Shown here: positions 8,732 through 17,741 of the stretch, in pieces
Layout: each line of letters opens with the position of its first letter
Numbering within the stretch: position 1 is the stretch's first letter
DNA from: Moduliflexus sp964602655
GTDB taxonomy: Bacteria; Moduliflexota; Moduliflexia; Moduliflexales; Moduliflexaceae
Direction: 5' to 3'
Assembly: GCA_964602655.1 (NCBI GenBank)
Contig: CAZRSF010000009.1
Location: 48,609 to 112,608, forward strand
Length of the DNA: 64,000 nt
Translations under genes and position numbers: made by a program
The notes under the pieces: generated by a model
Seen by the model: the letters and a program-made list of their open reading frames with translations, nothing else
The model's database searches: none
Told to the model about the DNA's origin: nothing

Positions 8732-11200
8732 ATGAAAATAACGATTAAACATCAACTCTCAGGTCTTCTGCTAAGCCTGGCATTAATTATCATCATAGTC
8801 ACATCGCTGGCTTATTATTATCTGCTCGTGCAAGATGTCCGGGAATTGTCGCGCAAACAGATTCGCATCGCGTTCGAACTGATGTTCGATGATCTGATGT
8901 TGCAGGCGAAACGTGCGGTACCGATGATCGAAAGTTTTCAGCAGGAGTCCCTGGGGATGGCATCTTCCCTGAACGAAGACTTTTATACGCGCTATCCTGG
9001 AGCATGGGAAACGTTGCCGGCAACCGCCTCCATGGATATGCAAGGGCATATTTCGAATTTAGTTCGGCTTAGCGTTAAAGTGAATGCGTTTGCGCCTGTA
9101 CTCGGCGCGACGTCTTGTGTGTTTTATAATAAACGGGGTGACGTCGTTGCGATCTATCAAAAGCTGGTTGAACGGAATGTGATGGGATTTTATCTTCCTC
9201 AGTTCCAACAGGGCGCTTATGTGTCAACGCATCCGTCTGATCTGGCAGCCACAACCTGGGAAGAACTCCGACAGAGCGAACCGAAGCCTCTACCTGAAGG
9301 GATCGCTGCCCGTTATGAAGGAGAATTGCCGACCATGACGACAGCCACGCTCTCATTAGAGGACAAGGAAGCCGCCATCCGCATTGTCGCTCCGATTATG
9401 TATCGGGAAAAGGTTTTTGGCGTCGGCGTGATCCGCATTGCGATTGATCATGCGTATGTCGCGCGGTATGCCCGTTTCAGCCAGACACAGGTAAATATTT
9501 TTGCTGGTTCAGCGTTATGTATTGGAACCCTGCCTGAATACGCCGAGTTTTCTTTCGATCACGAGACCAGTCTCCCGCAGATTGACCTTTTGCACATGCA
9601 AGACGTTCCGCCGCTGGCGTTTTCGACCGTCAAGGTCGAGGATCAGGAATATTATCAGGGGAACATCATTCTGGGGCAGGAAGGAGTGAATCTCGGCGCA
9701 TTGACCGCAAATTTCCCACGTCAGATCGAACTCAACAAACGCGCGCAGCTTTTTACGTTGATTCTGAAAGTCGCAGCAGCGTTAATCCTGTTTACTCTTG
9801 TGGCGGCGCTCTGGATCAGCGCAAAAGTGAATCGCCCGCTGCAACGGTTTATTGACGCGCTTGCCCGACTCTCAAAGGGAGAAATCCCGGAAAAAATCAG
9901 CGTAGAATATAAGGGGGAATTCAACAATATTAAGCACAACCTGAACGAACTGATTGACGCCACGCAGGAGGTCACCCGGATCGCCGAGGACATTTCATTG
10001 GGGAAGATGCAGGTGGACGTCGTCGAACGTTCCGAACATGACCGGCTGATGCATGCGATGCAAGGCATGGTGCTGAGTTTGAATCAGGTGGGACAGGTCG
10101 CGCAAGCGATTGCGACGGGAGACCTGACGGGTTCCGTTCAGAAACGCTCGCCTGATGATTCGCTGATGCAGGCGCTCAATAACATGCGTCTCCAATTGAT
10201 TACCGTTGCGGGCGAAGTCGCCGACACGGTCAATACGGTGGTCAAAAGCAGCGAAGAATTAAGCAAGAGCGCGGAGGCCTTGTCGCAGGGAACGGCGCAG
10301 CAGGCCGCGGCGACGGAAGAAGCATCGGCCTCGATGGAAGAAATGACGGCGAATATCCGGCAGAATGCGCAGAACTCAAAGCAAACGGAAATGCTTGCCA
10401 GCCAGGCGGTCGCGTATGCGGAAGACACCGGTCAGGTCGTCTCAGAAGCCGTTGTCGCCATGCAGCAGATCGCGAACCAGATTTCGGTCATTCAGGATAT
10501 TGCGCAACAGACGCGGCTGCTGTCGTTAAACGCAACGATTGAAGCCAGCCGGGCGCAAGACTATGGCAAAGCGTTTACGGTGGTGGCGCATGAAGTGCGG
10601 GACTTGGCGAATACCACGCGCCTCGCGGCGGAAACCATCGTGCAATTGACCAATTCAAGTTTGGAGGTCTCGAAAAAAGCGGGAGCGATGTTAGCGACGC
10701 TCGTGCCCAACATTCAAGAGACATCCGAACTGATGCAGAATATCAGCGCGGCGAACACGGAACAATCTGCTGGCGCGGAACAAGTGAACAAAGCGATGCA
10801 GCAGTTAGATATGGTGACGCAGGCGAATGCCGCCACAGCGGAAGAAGTCGCCGCCTCGGCGGAGATGTTAGCCAGGCAAGCGACGCAACTCCAACAGGCG
10901 ATTGCCTTTTTTACGCTTCCTGTCGAGCCAGCGCTCTCAGTTGTGCCAGGAGTTGCGGAAACGGCTGATTCCGATTTGCTGCTGCTTCTTCGAACGCTGA
11001 CCGAGAAAGGCGCCAGCGAACAGGCATTAGGCGCGTTGGTGAAAAGCGTGATTACTTCCAGGTCGAACGCGTTAGAAACGGCAGCCAAAAACAGTTCGCG
11101 GTCTCAGGCGTCCTCCTCGCCACCCGAAGAGAATTTCGCTCTGTCCGTCCAATCGAAGACTCAAAGAGACGCTCTCGATGATGAATATGAACATTATTAG
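8732..11200 (+). CDS. Methyl-accepting chemotaxis protein with three HAMP-like units
   Basis: Transmembrane chemoreceptor, 822 residues. Membrane helix 1 is at about 8-30. A periplasmic sensor of about 300 residues follows, then membrane helix 2 (about 340-362, LILKVAAALILFTLVAALWI). Three consecutive HAMP-like segments end in SKGEIPE, SLGKMQV and ATGDLTG (about 363-495). A long methylation/signalling hairpin has the tip QDIAQQTRLLSLNATIEASR and the VVAHEVRDLA segment. There is no CheR-binding pentapeptide at the C terminus. The sensor domain is homologous to that of the receptor at 17742-20306 (shared YxGExPxxTTxTL and YAxxSxTxVNxFAG blocks). It follows a sugar-binding protein gene, suggesting a sugar signal. 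Confidence 0.92.
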   Translation: MKITIKHQLSGLLLSLALIIIIVTSLAYYYLLVQDVRELSRKQIRIAFELMFDDLMLQAKRAVPMIESFQQESLGMASSLNEDFYTRYPGAWETLPATASMDMQGHISNLVRLSVKVNAFAPVLGATSCVFYNKRGDVVAIYQKLVERNVMGFYLPQFQQGAYVSTHPSDLAATTWEELRQSEPKPLPEGIAARYEGELPTMTTATLSLEDKEAAIRIVAPIMYREKVFGVGVIRIAIDHAYVARYARFSQTQVNIFAGSALCIGTLPEYAEFSFDHETSLPQIDLLHMQDVPPLAFSTVKVEDQEYYQGNIILGQEGVNLGALTANFPRQIELNKRAQLFTLILKVAAALILFTLVAALWISAKVNRPLQRFIDALARLSKGEIPEKISVEYKGEFNNIKHNLNELIDATQEVTRIAEDISLGKMQVDVVERSEHDRLMHAMQGMVLSLNQVGQVAQAIATGDLTGSVQKRSPDDSLMQALNNMRLQLITVAGEVADTVNTVVKSSEELSKSAEALSQGTAQQAAATEEASASMEEMTANIRQNAQNSKQTEMLASQAVAYAEDTGQVVSEAVVAMQQIANQISVIQDIAQQTRLLSLNATIEASRAQDYGKAFTVVAHEVRDLANTTRLAAETIVQLTNSSLEVSKKAGAMLATLVPNIQETSELMQNISAANTEQSAGAEQVNKAMQQLDMVTQANAATAEEVAASAEMLARQATQLQQAIAFFTLPVEPALSVVPGVAETADSDLLLLLRTLTEKGASEQALGALVKSVITSRSNALETAAKNSSRSQASSSPPEENFALSVQSKTQRDALDDEYEHY

Positions 11201-11610
11201 CGTGAAATTGGAATCATCCTTCTCATGTTTTGACTTCCAGAAGATATTCCAGTGACCACGTAGCCGGAGCGCGCATCGCCTGCGGCAAAACATTGCGACA
11301 TGCATTCGAGCCTTATGGAGTATAGCATTATTCAATTGCATTGACTCTCCCCAACCCCTCACTTGGGCTGCTACGTTCTCGCCAAACGTTGTCATGGCGA
11401 GGAGTGACAACGACGAAGCCATCTCGTGATTCCGGCGAGATGGCTTCGCTGAAACGCGCTCGCCATGACAGGTGTTCATGAGAACTGACAAGCCCTGCTT
11501 AATAAAGAAAAGGCAGCAGACGCGTTTTTGACGTTGTTGAGCGGGTATATATTTTGTTGTATCAACGAGGAAAATAGATGAGCACAGAAAATCTTCGAAA
11601 GGAGAACATG
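11201..11610. other. Intergenic stretch with nested palindrome
   Basis: No gene is supported here. It holds the nested repeat listed at 11390-11470 and otherwise plain sequence leading to the reductase ribosome site. Confidence 0.5.
11390..11470. repeat. Nested inverted repeat of the GTCATGGCGAGGAGTGA type
   Basis: Outer arms tgtcatggcgag (11390-11401) and ctcgccatgaca (11459-11470) are perfect. Inner arms cgaagccatctcg (11414-11426) and cgagatggcttcg (11436-11448) are perfect as well. The wording (tgtcatggcgaggagtgaca, then cgaagccatctcg) is very close to a dispersed intergenic palindrome I know from many unrelated environmental bacteria. Confidence 0.7.
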
Positions 11611-12594
11611 ATGGAATATACTCGATTAGGTTCGACAGGGATGAAGGTTTCGCGCATTTGCCTCGGTTGTATGGGATTCGGGGATGCAGAACATTGGGTG
11701 CACAAATGGGTGCTGAGCGAAGAAAACAGCCGTCCGATCATCAAGAAAGCCCTCGAATTCGGGATCAATTTTTTCGATACAGCTAACGTTTATTCGATTG
11801 GGAAGAGCGAAGAGATTCTCGGACGCGCCTTGAAAGATTTCGCGAATCGGGATGAAGTTGTGATCGCTACCAAAGTGCACGGCAAAATGTTTGACGGACC
11901 GAATGGCTCTGGCCTGTCGCGCAAGGCGATCCTGAGCGAGATCGATAAAAGCCTGAAGCGGCTCGAAACGGATTACGTTGACCTCTACATCATCCATCGC
12001 TGGGATTACGAGACCCCTATCGAAGAGACGATGGAAGCATTGAACGATGTGGTGCGGGTAGGCAAAGCGCGGTATATCGGCGCATCCGCCATGTTCGCCT
12101 GGCAGTTCCAGAAAGCGCTGCATGTCGCCGAGAAGCATGGCTGGACGCGCTTCGTCTCGATGCAGGATCATCTGAACCTGATCTACCGCGAAGAGGAGCG
12201 GGAGATGCTGCCACTCTGCCGCGCCGAGAAGATTGGGGTGACGCCTTATAGCCCGCTCGCATCGGGAAGATTAACGCGAGACTGGTCGTCGGAAAGTTCG
12301 CTGCGTGCTGAAACGGATCAGATCGCGAAAGGCAAATACGATGCGACCGCCGAAACCGATCAACAGGTCGTGGCGCGGGTTGCGGAACTCGCGGCAAAGT
12401 ATGGGGTGCCGCGCGTGCATATCGCGCTGGCCTGGCTATTGCAGAAAGAGCCGATCACTGCACCGATCATCGGCGCCACAAAAATCTCGCATTTGGAAGA
12501 TGCCATTGGCGCGCTGGCCGTGAAACTCACTTCGGAAGATGTTGCCTACTTAGAAGAGCCGTATGTGCCGCATCGCATCGTCGGTCATCAGTAA
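11611..12594 (+). CDS. Aldo/keto reductase
   Basis: NADPH-dependent oxidoreductase of the aldo/keto reductase superfamily, 327 residues, cytoplasmic TIM barrel. Start at the second of two adjacent ATGs (11611), six bases after aaaggag, giving the canonical N terminus MEYTRLGSTGMKVSRICLG; a start at 11578 is less likely. Catalytic tetrad: Asp and Tyr in FDTANVYSIG (about residue 53), Lys in IATKVHG and His in YIIHRWDYETP. The C-terminal cofactor loop is PIIGATKISHLEDA. It is convergent with priA and appears single. The substrate, an aldehyde or sugar ketone, cannot be set from sequence. Confidence 0.93.
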   Translation: MEYTRLGSTGMKVSRICLGCMGFGDAEHWVHKWVLSEENSRPIIKKALEFGINFFDTANVYSIGKSEEILGRALKDFANRDEVVIATKVHGKMFDGPNGSGLSRKAILSEIDKSLKRLETDYVDLYIIHRWDYETPIEETMEALNDVVRVGKARYIGASAMFAWQFQKALHVAEKHGWTRFVSMQDHLNLIYREEEREMLPLCRAEKIGVTPYSPLASGRLTRDWSSESSLRAETDQIAKGKYDATAETDQQVVARVAELAAKYGVPRVHIALAWLLQKEPITAPIIGATKISHLEDAIGALAVKLTSEDVAYLEEPYVPHRIVGHQ

Positions 12595-12619
12595 ATTATG
12601 CGCCATGTATCTCCTCTCG

Positions 12620-12650
12620 ATTGTCAGACACGTTCGACGTGTCTGACAAT
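12620..12650. terminator. TGTCAGACAC palindrome, copy 1
   Basis: Perfect 14-base arms around tcg, between the convergent reductase and priA genes. One of four copies with the core tgtcagacac / gtgtctgaca; here the flanks are att / aat. The position fits a bidirectional terminator. Confidence 0.7.
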
Positions 12651-12655
12651 TCGAA

Positions 12656-15118
12656 TCACAACAAATTCACCGGGTCAACGTCCACGAGAATCTGCACGTC
12701 TTTCAACGACATCAATTCCCGAAAGTGCGCAAGCTGCGTTTTGACGAACAGCCGCATGTAATTCGAATGCTCGCATTTCAGCAGGAGTTGAAAGCGGTAT
12801 TTGTTGCGCAGTTTCGTCAGCGCCGCCGGGCTTGGGCCTAAGACGGCGACGCGATGCTGCCCCTGCGGAGCGGTGCGCAGCGTGTTTGCCATCTGCATCG
12901 CGATTTCCCGCGTAAAATCTTCGTCCTGCCCCTGAAGCAAAATATTCACCATCCGCGAAAACGGCGGGTAGCGCAACTGCTGCCGAAAGGCGATTTCCCG
13001 ATTGTAAAAGCTGAGATAATCGTGGCGCTGCGCGGCGAGAATCGCGTAATGCTCTGAGGCATAGGATTGAATGATGACTTCGCCGCCTAAATGACCGCGC
13101 CCGGTACGCCCGGCGACCTGCGTCAGAATTTGAAACGTGCGTTCGCTGGCGCGAAAATCCGGCAGATTCAGGCCGGTTTCGGCGGCAATCACGCCAACCA
13201 GCGTCACGTTATGGAAATCGTGCCCTTTGGCGATCATCTGCGTTCCGATCAAAATATCGATTTCCCCGTTTTCGAAGCGCTGCAAAATCTCGAAATGCGC
13301 GTTTTTGCCAGAGACCGTATCCCGATCCATGCGGCCAATCTCAGCGTCGGGAAAGAGGAGTTGCATATCCTGCTCGATGCGCTCCGTGCCGATGCCGCGA
13401 TATTGCACGTCCGCGCTGCCGCATTGGTCGCAGCGCGTGGGCGGAATGCGGGAAAAATCGCAGTAATGGCAGATCAGCCGATGCAGGCTGGCGTGATAGG
13501 TTAAGGTGACGTTGCAGCGCGGGCATTCATAGACAAAGCCGCAATCGCGGCAGAGATAAAAATTGGCGTAGCCACGCAGATTGAGAAAAATGAGAATTTG
13601 TTCCCCTTTGGAAAGCGCGTTGCGAATCGCCTCTTCCAGCGCATTCGAGATGAGATGCGCGCCCTGTTCATGACGACGATCAATAATTTCGACCGCCGGA
13701 AGCGGGCGGCCATCCACGCGCTGCGCGATGGTCAGGAGATGATATTTATGATTGAGCGCGTTGTGATACGATTCCAACGACGGCGTGGCGCTGCCGAGAA
13801 TGATCGGAATATTCTCGAAGCGCGCCCGCATAATCGCGGTGTCGCGGCCATGATAGCGCGGCTCGGAGTCCTGCTTGTACGACATTTCGTGCTCTTCGTC
13901 CACCACAATCAGCCCGAGCCGGTCTAATGGCGCGAAAATCGCCGACCGCGCCCCGATCACCACATCCACTTCGCCGCGCCAGATGCGCTGCCATTCGTCG
14001 TACCGCTCGCCGGTGGACAAGCCGCTGTGCAGGACGGCGATATTTTCTTCGAAACGCGAGAGAAAGCGGCTGACTAACAGCGGCGTGAGTGAAATTTCGG
14101 GGACTAAGACGATGGCGCGGCGCTGTTTGCTTAATAGGTAGGCAATCGCCTGCATATAGACTTCCGTCTTGCCGCTGCCGGTGATGCCATGCAGGAGCAT
14201 CGGCGCAAAATTTCCGTCGTCAATCGCGGTGACGATATGCTTCAAGACGGTGTTTTGTTCGGGCGTTAGCGGCAGATGCGAGCTTTTTTGATAGGCGAAA
14301 TAGCCCATCGGTTTGCGCCGGATTTCTTTGGCATAGACCTGAACGAATCCTTTTTCTACAAGCGATTTAATGGCGGAACGCGGGTCGAAGCCGACGAGTT
14401 CTTCGATTTCCACAATCGGAAAATCGTTGGGGAAAAATTCTTCCAGCACTTTAAACACTGCCGCCTGTTTCGGGGCGCGTTGTTCCAAAAGAACGAGATC
14501 GGCTTCTTGGGCTTTGGGCTGCGACAGGACGATATGCTGGATCGTCTTGACTTTCGTTTTTCCGGCTTTGGCCGATTCTTCGATGCAGATCAGTCCGCGT
14601 TTCTGCAAGGCGTTCAACGAACTGTGCAGTCGTTTTTTGCCGACTTTTTTCTGTAAATCTTGCAGCGATAACGAGGTATGTTGGCGCAGCGTTTTTAAAA
14701 TCGCGCGCTGCGTGTCACCGGAGACCGCAGGTAGCTCAGTCTGAAAAAAATCGGTCGCGACGACGGGTGTTTCAGCGACATTCAGACTGATTTCGACCGC
14801 GTGGATCGTGTCTATTCCTGCCGGAAGCGCAGCCTTGATCGCCATGCCCCAGGAACAGAAGTAATACTCGGCGATCCATTTGGTCAGGCGCAGAATCGGC
14901 TCGGTTGCCACCGGATCGGCGTCGAGCACGTCGAGAATATCTTTCGTTTCTTCTCGTTCCGACGTGTCGGAGGTTTCCACGATGTAGCCGCTCGCATACT
15001 TCCGGCCAAATGGAATCAACGCCCGTTTGCCGACCGCGACGTCGTCCTGGAATTCCTTCGGCACGCGGTAGGTGTAGAGGCGTTCTACCGGCAGCGCAAC
15101 CGCAATATTGACATACAT
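12656..15118 (-). CDS. priA: Primosomal protein N' (replication restart helicase PriA)
   Basis: ATP-dependent 3'-5' helicase that reloads the replisome at stalled forks. 820 residues from ATG 15118 (MYVNIAVALPVERLYTYRVP, the normal PriA N terminus). The longer open frame to 15181 only translates a palindromic repeat. Visible are the 3'BD domain at the N terminus, Walker A HGITGSGKTEVYM (about residue 325), DEEH box IVVDEEHE, QDSEPRYHGRDTA, and the zinc-binding module CRDCGFVYECPRC with HYCDF and CDQCGS. The helicase C lobe has TQMIAKGHDFHNVTLVG and QVAGRTGRG. radC lies upstream on the same strand, 74 bases away. Confidence 0.96.
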   Translation of the reverse strand: MYVNIAVALPVERLYTYRVPKEFQDDVAVGKRALIPFGRKYASGYIVETSDTSEREETKDILDVLDADPVATEPILRLTKWIAEYYFCSWGMAIKAALPAGIDTIHAVEISLNVAETPVVATDFFQTELPAVSGDTQRAILKTLRQHTSLSLQDLQKKVGKKRLHSSLNALQKRGLICIEESAKAGKTKVKTIQHIVLSQPKAQEADLVLLEQRAPKQAAVFKVLEEFFPNDFPIVEIEELVGFDPRSAIKSLVEKGFVQVYAKEIRRKPMGYFAYQKSSHLPLTPEQNTVLKHIVTAIDDGNFAPMLLHGITGSGKTEVYMQAIAYLLSKQRRAIVLVPEISLTPLLVSRFLSRFEENIAVLHSGLSTGERYDEWQRIWRGEVDVVIGARSAIFAPLDRLGLIVVDEEHEMSYKQDSEPRYHGRDTAIMRARFENIPIILGSATPSLESYHNALNHKYHLLTIAQRVDGRPLPAVEIIDRRHEQGAHLISNALEEAIRNALSKGEQILIFLNLRGYANFYLCRDCGFVYECPRCNVTLTYHASLHRLICHYCDFSRIPPTRCDQCGSADVQYRGIGTERIEQDMQLLFPDAEIGRMDRDTVSGKNAHFEILQRFENGEIDILIGTQMIAKGHDFHNVTLVGVIAAETGLNLPDFRASERTFQILTQVAGRTGRGHLGGEVIIQSYASEHYAILAAQRHDYLSFYNREIAFRQQLRYPPFSRMVNILLQGQDEDFTREIAMQMANTLRTAPQGQHRVAVLGPSPAALTKLRNKYRFQLLLKCEHSNYMRLFVKTQLAHFRELMSLKDVQILVDVDPVNLL

Positions 15119-15142
15119 TTTTGATGTTCGCCACGAATAAAA

Positions 15143-15175
15143 AGTTGTCAGACACCTTGAAGGTGTCTGACAACT
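15143..15175. repeat. TGTCAGACAC palindrome, copy 2
   Basis: Perfect 16-base arms around one base, between radC and priA on the minus strand. Flanks are agt / act, different from copy 1 but still paired. Confidence 0.7.
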
Positions 15176-15192
15176 CTGCATTCGTGGCGCAT

Positions 15193-15888
15193 TTACATCA
15201 ATCGTAATTCTTTCAAACTGACGAATTTGCCGCCGGCGATGATGATATGATCAAGCACCGGAATATCCATCATGACGCCGCTTTCCACGAGACGCCGGGT
15301 AATATTGACATCTTCCGAACTCGGTGTCGGATCGCCGCTGGGGTGGTTGTGCATCAGAATCAAATTCGCGGCGGAATTCACGACAGCCATGCGGAACACG
15401 TCGCGAGGATGAACGATGCTGGCGTTCAGCGTCCCTTCGGAGATGACCTGGTCTTTGATAATGCGGTTTTTGGTGTCTAAGGCGACCACGCGAAAGACCT
15501 CTTTCGTCAGCAGACTCATCTGATCGCGGAAATAGTCGAAAATATCGGTCGGAGTGCGGATCAGCGGCTTAGTCGTTCCGAAAAACATGGCGACCCGCTT
15601 GCCTAATTCGAACGCCGCCATGATCTGACATGCTTTTGCGCTCCCGATCCCCGGCACATCTTTTAACTGGGCAAAATCGGCCTGCGCGACGCCTTTCAGA
15701 CCGTCAAAATGGTTCAACAGTTGGGTGGCAAGGTCTATTGCGGTGTATTTACGCCCGTCTTTGACAACGCCAGTCGAAACGGTGATCGCAATCAATTCTT
15801 GGTTCGATAACGCCCCGGTCCCGAAATGTTCTAAACGCTCGCGCGGGCGGGTATCTTCCGGCATTTCTTTGATCGTCAAATATTCCAT
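15193..15888 (-). CDS. radC: RadC-type JAB/MPN domain protein
   Basis: UPF0758/RadC family protein, 231 residues, the usual length. The N-terminal part has helix-hairpin-helix elements (LKDVPGIGSAKACQI, about residue 75). The C-terminal JAMM/MPN metalloprotease-like core has the EGTLNASIVHPRDVF lead and the zinc site MHNHPSGDPTPSSED (His-x-His ... Asp). The family was once linked to DNA repair but its role is unsettled. Located upstream of priA on the same strand, with a palindrome in the spacer. Confidence 0.94.
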   Translation of the reverse strand: MEYLTIKEMPEDTRPRERLEHFGTGALSNQELIAITVSTGVVKDGRKYTAIDLATQLLNHFDGLKGVAQADFAQLKDVPGIGSAKACQIMAAFELGKRVAMFFGTTKPLIRTPTDIFDYFRDQMSLLTKEVFRVVALDTKNRIIKDQVISEGTLNASIVHPRDVFRMAVVNSAANLILMHNHPSGDPTPSSEDVNITRRLVESGVMMDIPVLDHIIIAGGKFVSLKELRLM

Positions 15889-16025
15889 AGTTTCACGCTG
15901 ATGTCAGAGGTGTGTATTACGGGGAACGATGATAGGCGATATAGAATGGTCTGCCGATCTTGTCAACCTGTTTTGGCGCAAATTCGAAGAATGACGGAGT
16001 CTGCGGCTGTTCCTAAAATAAAAAA

Positions 16026-16052
16026 CCCCGTAAAGGTTCGACCTTTACGGGG
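16026..16052 (-). terminator. Rho-independent terminator of the PEP-CTERM gene
   Basis: Arms ccccgtaaaggt / acctttacgggg with loop tcg. On the minus strand it is followed by a run of T. It lies 17 bases past the stop of the 16069 gene. Confidence 0.85.
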
Positions 16053-16068
16053 TAAGAAGAACTTTCGG

Positions 16069-16776
16069 TTAACGATTGCGTTTCTTTCTGGCAATCCCTG
16101 CGATACCGAGCAAGCCTAATCCGAGGAGCAACATCGTTGCCGGCTCAGGAACCGGGTCGCCGATTTTCACGATGAAATCCTGAGCATTTCCCGTTTTGCC
16201 GATAACATAAGAGCTATTCAAGCGAGCCACCATTGTTGCCGAAAAACTCTTCGGCATTGACGCTAAGTAGGTTTTTGCATTTTTAATCGCGTCGTTACAT
16301 CCTGTTATGATAAAGTTACCTTGCGTCAAATCAATCAAACTGTTGGAATCTACAACGATTTCCCACAGAGCCAGTTGTAATCCGGCGATTTCGGATTTCG
16401 TCGCATTTTCTTCTTTGAAATAGGTATCGAATAACCAGGCGGCTTGCAGCCCCGCGTTTTCACTCCGCACGACATAATCGCTCGGTTTAACAAAATCTAC
16501 CCGGACATTCGCTTGAGAGCCTTGCCACGGGTCAACGCAAAAGCCTGTGAATACTTCGCCGCCCTTCACTAAGTTACCGCTCGCATCGCGCAATTTAAGA
16601 TTGAATTCGCCCGTGCTCAAGCTGGCTGACTTTCCATCCAATTTTCCGCTGAAGCTAAATCCGCTATTATTCCATTTTGCGTCAACAAACGCTTCTTTTC
16701 CGGCGGCATATCCCATTGCCGGAATCACTAACGCAGCAACTACCGTCATAAGAACAATCTGTGTAAAACGTTTCAT
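16069..16776 (-). CDS. PEP-CTERM sorted surface protein with thioester-like motifs
   Basis: Exported protein of 235 residues. Signal peptide at 1-25 (MKRFTQIVLMTVVAALVIPA, then MGYA). The C terminus is a textbook PEP-CTERM signal: VPEPATMLLLGLGLLGIAG followed by a basic tail RKKRNR. Such proteins are processed by an exosortase and anchored or released at the surface, often with exopolysaccharide. The middle domain has FCVDPWQG (Cys80) and GLQLALWEIV (Gln134), the arrangement seen in thioester domains of adhesins where Cys and Gln form an internal bond. That reading is an inference. A terminator follows. The exosortase is not in this window. Confidence 0.88.
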   Translation of the reverse strand: MKRFTQIVLMTVVAALVIPAMGYAAGKEAFVDAKWNNSGFSFSGKLDGKSASLSTGEFNLKLRDASGNLVKGGEVFTGFCVDPWQGSQANVRVDFVKPSDYVVRSENAGLQAAWLFDTYFKEENATKSEIAGLQLALWEIVVDSNSLIDLTQGNFIITGCNDAIKNAKTYLASMPKSFSATMVARLNSSYVIGKTGNAQDFIVKIGDPVPEPATMLLLGLGLLGIAGIARKKRNR

Positions 16777-16880
16777 ATCTATTCTCCTTGTTTTGGTTTG
16801 CCTGATGTCTGAGTCATCATCATGATGTTCTCATCCATCTTTTGGCATTGTGCTTTCCGTACCGCTCGCGAACAGGTCAT

Positions 16881-16909
16881 AAAAAAAGCCGATCTTTTCA
16901 GACCGGCTT
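16881..16909 (-). terminator. Rho-independent terminator, minus strand
   Basis: On the minus strand aagccggtct-gaaa-agatcggctt (one G-T pair), then seven T. It lies 15 bases past the stop of the small frame at 16924, which is the best reason to think that frame was transcribed. Confidence 0.7.
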
Positions 16910-16923
16910 GCACAATCACTTAT

Positions 16924-17178
16924 TCAGTTTTTGGCAACCCAGCCGTCTTTTACTTGAAGACCTGTAGCTTTCCGTCCCCACCTCGCGATAGGTTTGGCTT
17001 TTTCAAAAATGTATTGGTTGTAAAAGAACTTGTAATTGTCTATTTGTAATGCACCAACCATGCCAACACAATCAATCGTATCATTGTTTTTTTCATTTTT
17101 TGTATGAACCGCATGAAAACAAAACAAAAAAAACTGTAAAATCACATGATACATACGGAACCCAGCCAATAATGCCAC
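16924..17178 (-). CDS. Possible small protein or gene remnant
   Basis: An 84-codon frame starting with GTG, in AT-rich DNA, with an internal ATG at 17154. The N-terminal third is hydrophobic (VILQFFLFCFHAV). The C-terminal half, NYKFFYNQYIFEKAKPIARW, looks like real coding sequence. No good ribosome site is visible, so it may be the 3' end of a decayed longer gene. A terminator directly follows it. I do not recognise a family. Confidence 0.35.
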   Translation of the reverse strand: MALLAGFRMYHVILQFFLFCFHAVHTKNEKNNDTIDCVGMVGALQIDNYKFFYNQYIFEKAKPIARWGRKATGLQVKDGWVAKN

Positions 17179-17264
17179 TGTGATTTTTTTAAGAATATAC
17201 GTGATGTATATCCTCGTTTGAATTTTTCTCGCGCATGAAATGCCAGAAATTGCCGAATATTGTT

Positions 17265-17457
17265 AAATTTTTCGACACGTCAGAATGGCGCTTTCGACAA
17301 AATTTGCCCATTTTCCCAATGAATACGGCAGTTCTCACGATAATCGGCGTCTGGCAAATTTTTCGACACATCACTCACGCCAGCGACAGAATAGCGGATA
17401 AGCGTAGGAAAGATGCGGATGAAGCGCAAAATGGCGGAATGTAAAATTCTTCGACAC
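17265..17457. repeat. Three direct copies of a TTCGACAC box
   Basis: aaatttttcgacac at 17265-17278 and 17356-17369, and aaaattcttcgacac at 17443-17457, spaced about 90 bases apart. Each is AT-rich followed by cgacac. They could be protein-binding sites or relics of a duplicated segment. Confidence 0.45.
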
Positions 17458-17474
17458 GGCCGTTTTCGCCGCAA

Positions 17475-17735
17475 TTATGGGGCTGAAAAGGTTTCAAGGG
17501 CAGTAATCAATGCGAGCGCTTCTTCAGGCGACGCTCCGCAAACCATTTCTTCGGCCTGAAATGCGTTGCATACTGTTGGACGATCCGGCATGTCGAATAA
17601 CGCGCAGAGGCCGTCATCGCGCAATTGAACGCAGCGAATTCCCGCAGGTTTGCCGTCAGGCATTCCGGGAATCGGCGATGAAATCGAAATCGCAATACAA
17701 CATGCTCCGCATCCGGCGCGACAGTCCATGAACAT
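17475..17735 (-). CDS. Small YkgJ-family cysteine-cluster protein
   Basis: 86 residues (84 from the second Met). The N terminus carries the CRAGCGACC cluster typical of the YkgJ/zinc- or iron-chelating family, followed by single cysteines in GIRCVQL, DGLCALF, PTVCNAF and EMVCG. This C-x3-C-x2-CC plus C...C pattern probably binds a metal or Fe-S cluster. The function of the family is not established. It lies six bases before the stop of the neighbouring chemoreceptor gene and is downstream of it in the same direction, so they may be co-transcribed. A second, longer family member is at 48641. Confidence 0.82.
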   Translation of the reverse strand: MFMDCRAGCGACCIAISISSPIPGMPDGKPAGIRCVQLRDDGLCALFDMPDRPTVCNAFQAEEMVCGASPEEALALITALETFSAP

Positions 17736-17741
17736 CCTCTG

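Larger units (their letters stand above)
16777..17474. other. Low-GC stretch with short direct repeats
   Basis: This 700-base region is clearly more AT-rich than its surroundings. It holds a terminator-like hairpin (16886-16909), one possible small gene (16924-17178) and three direct copies of a TTCGACAC box. No other gene is supported. Confidence 0.5.

Noticed and set aside
17265..17457. Evenly spaced repeats considered as a CRISPR array
   Set aside because: Repeats are only 14-15 bases, spacing is about 75 bases, three copies, and no cas genes.
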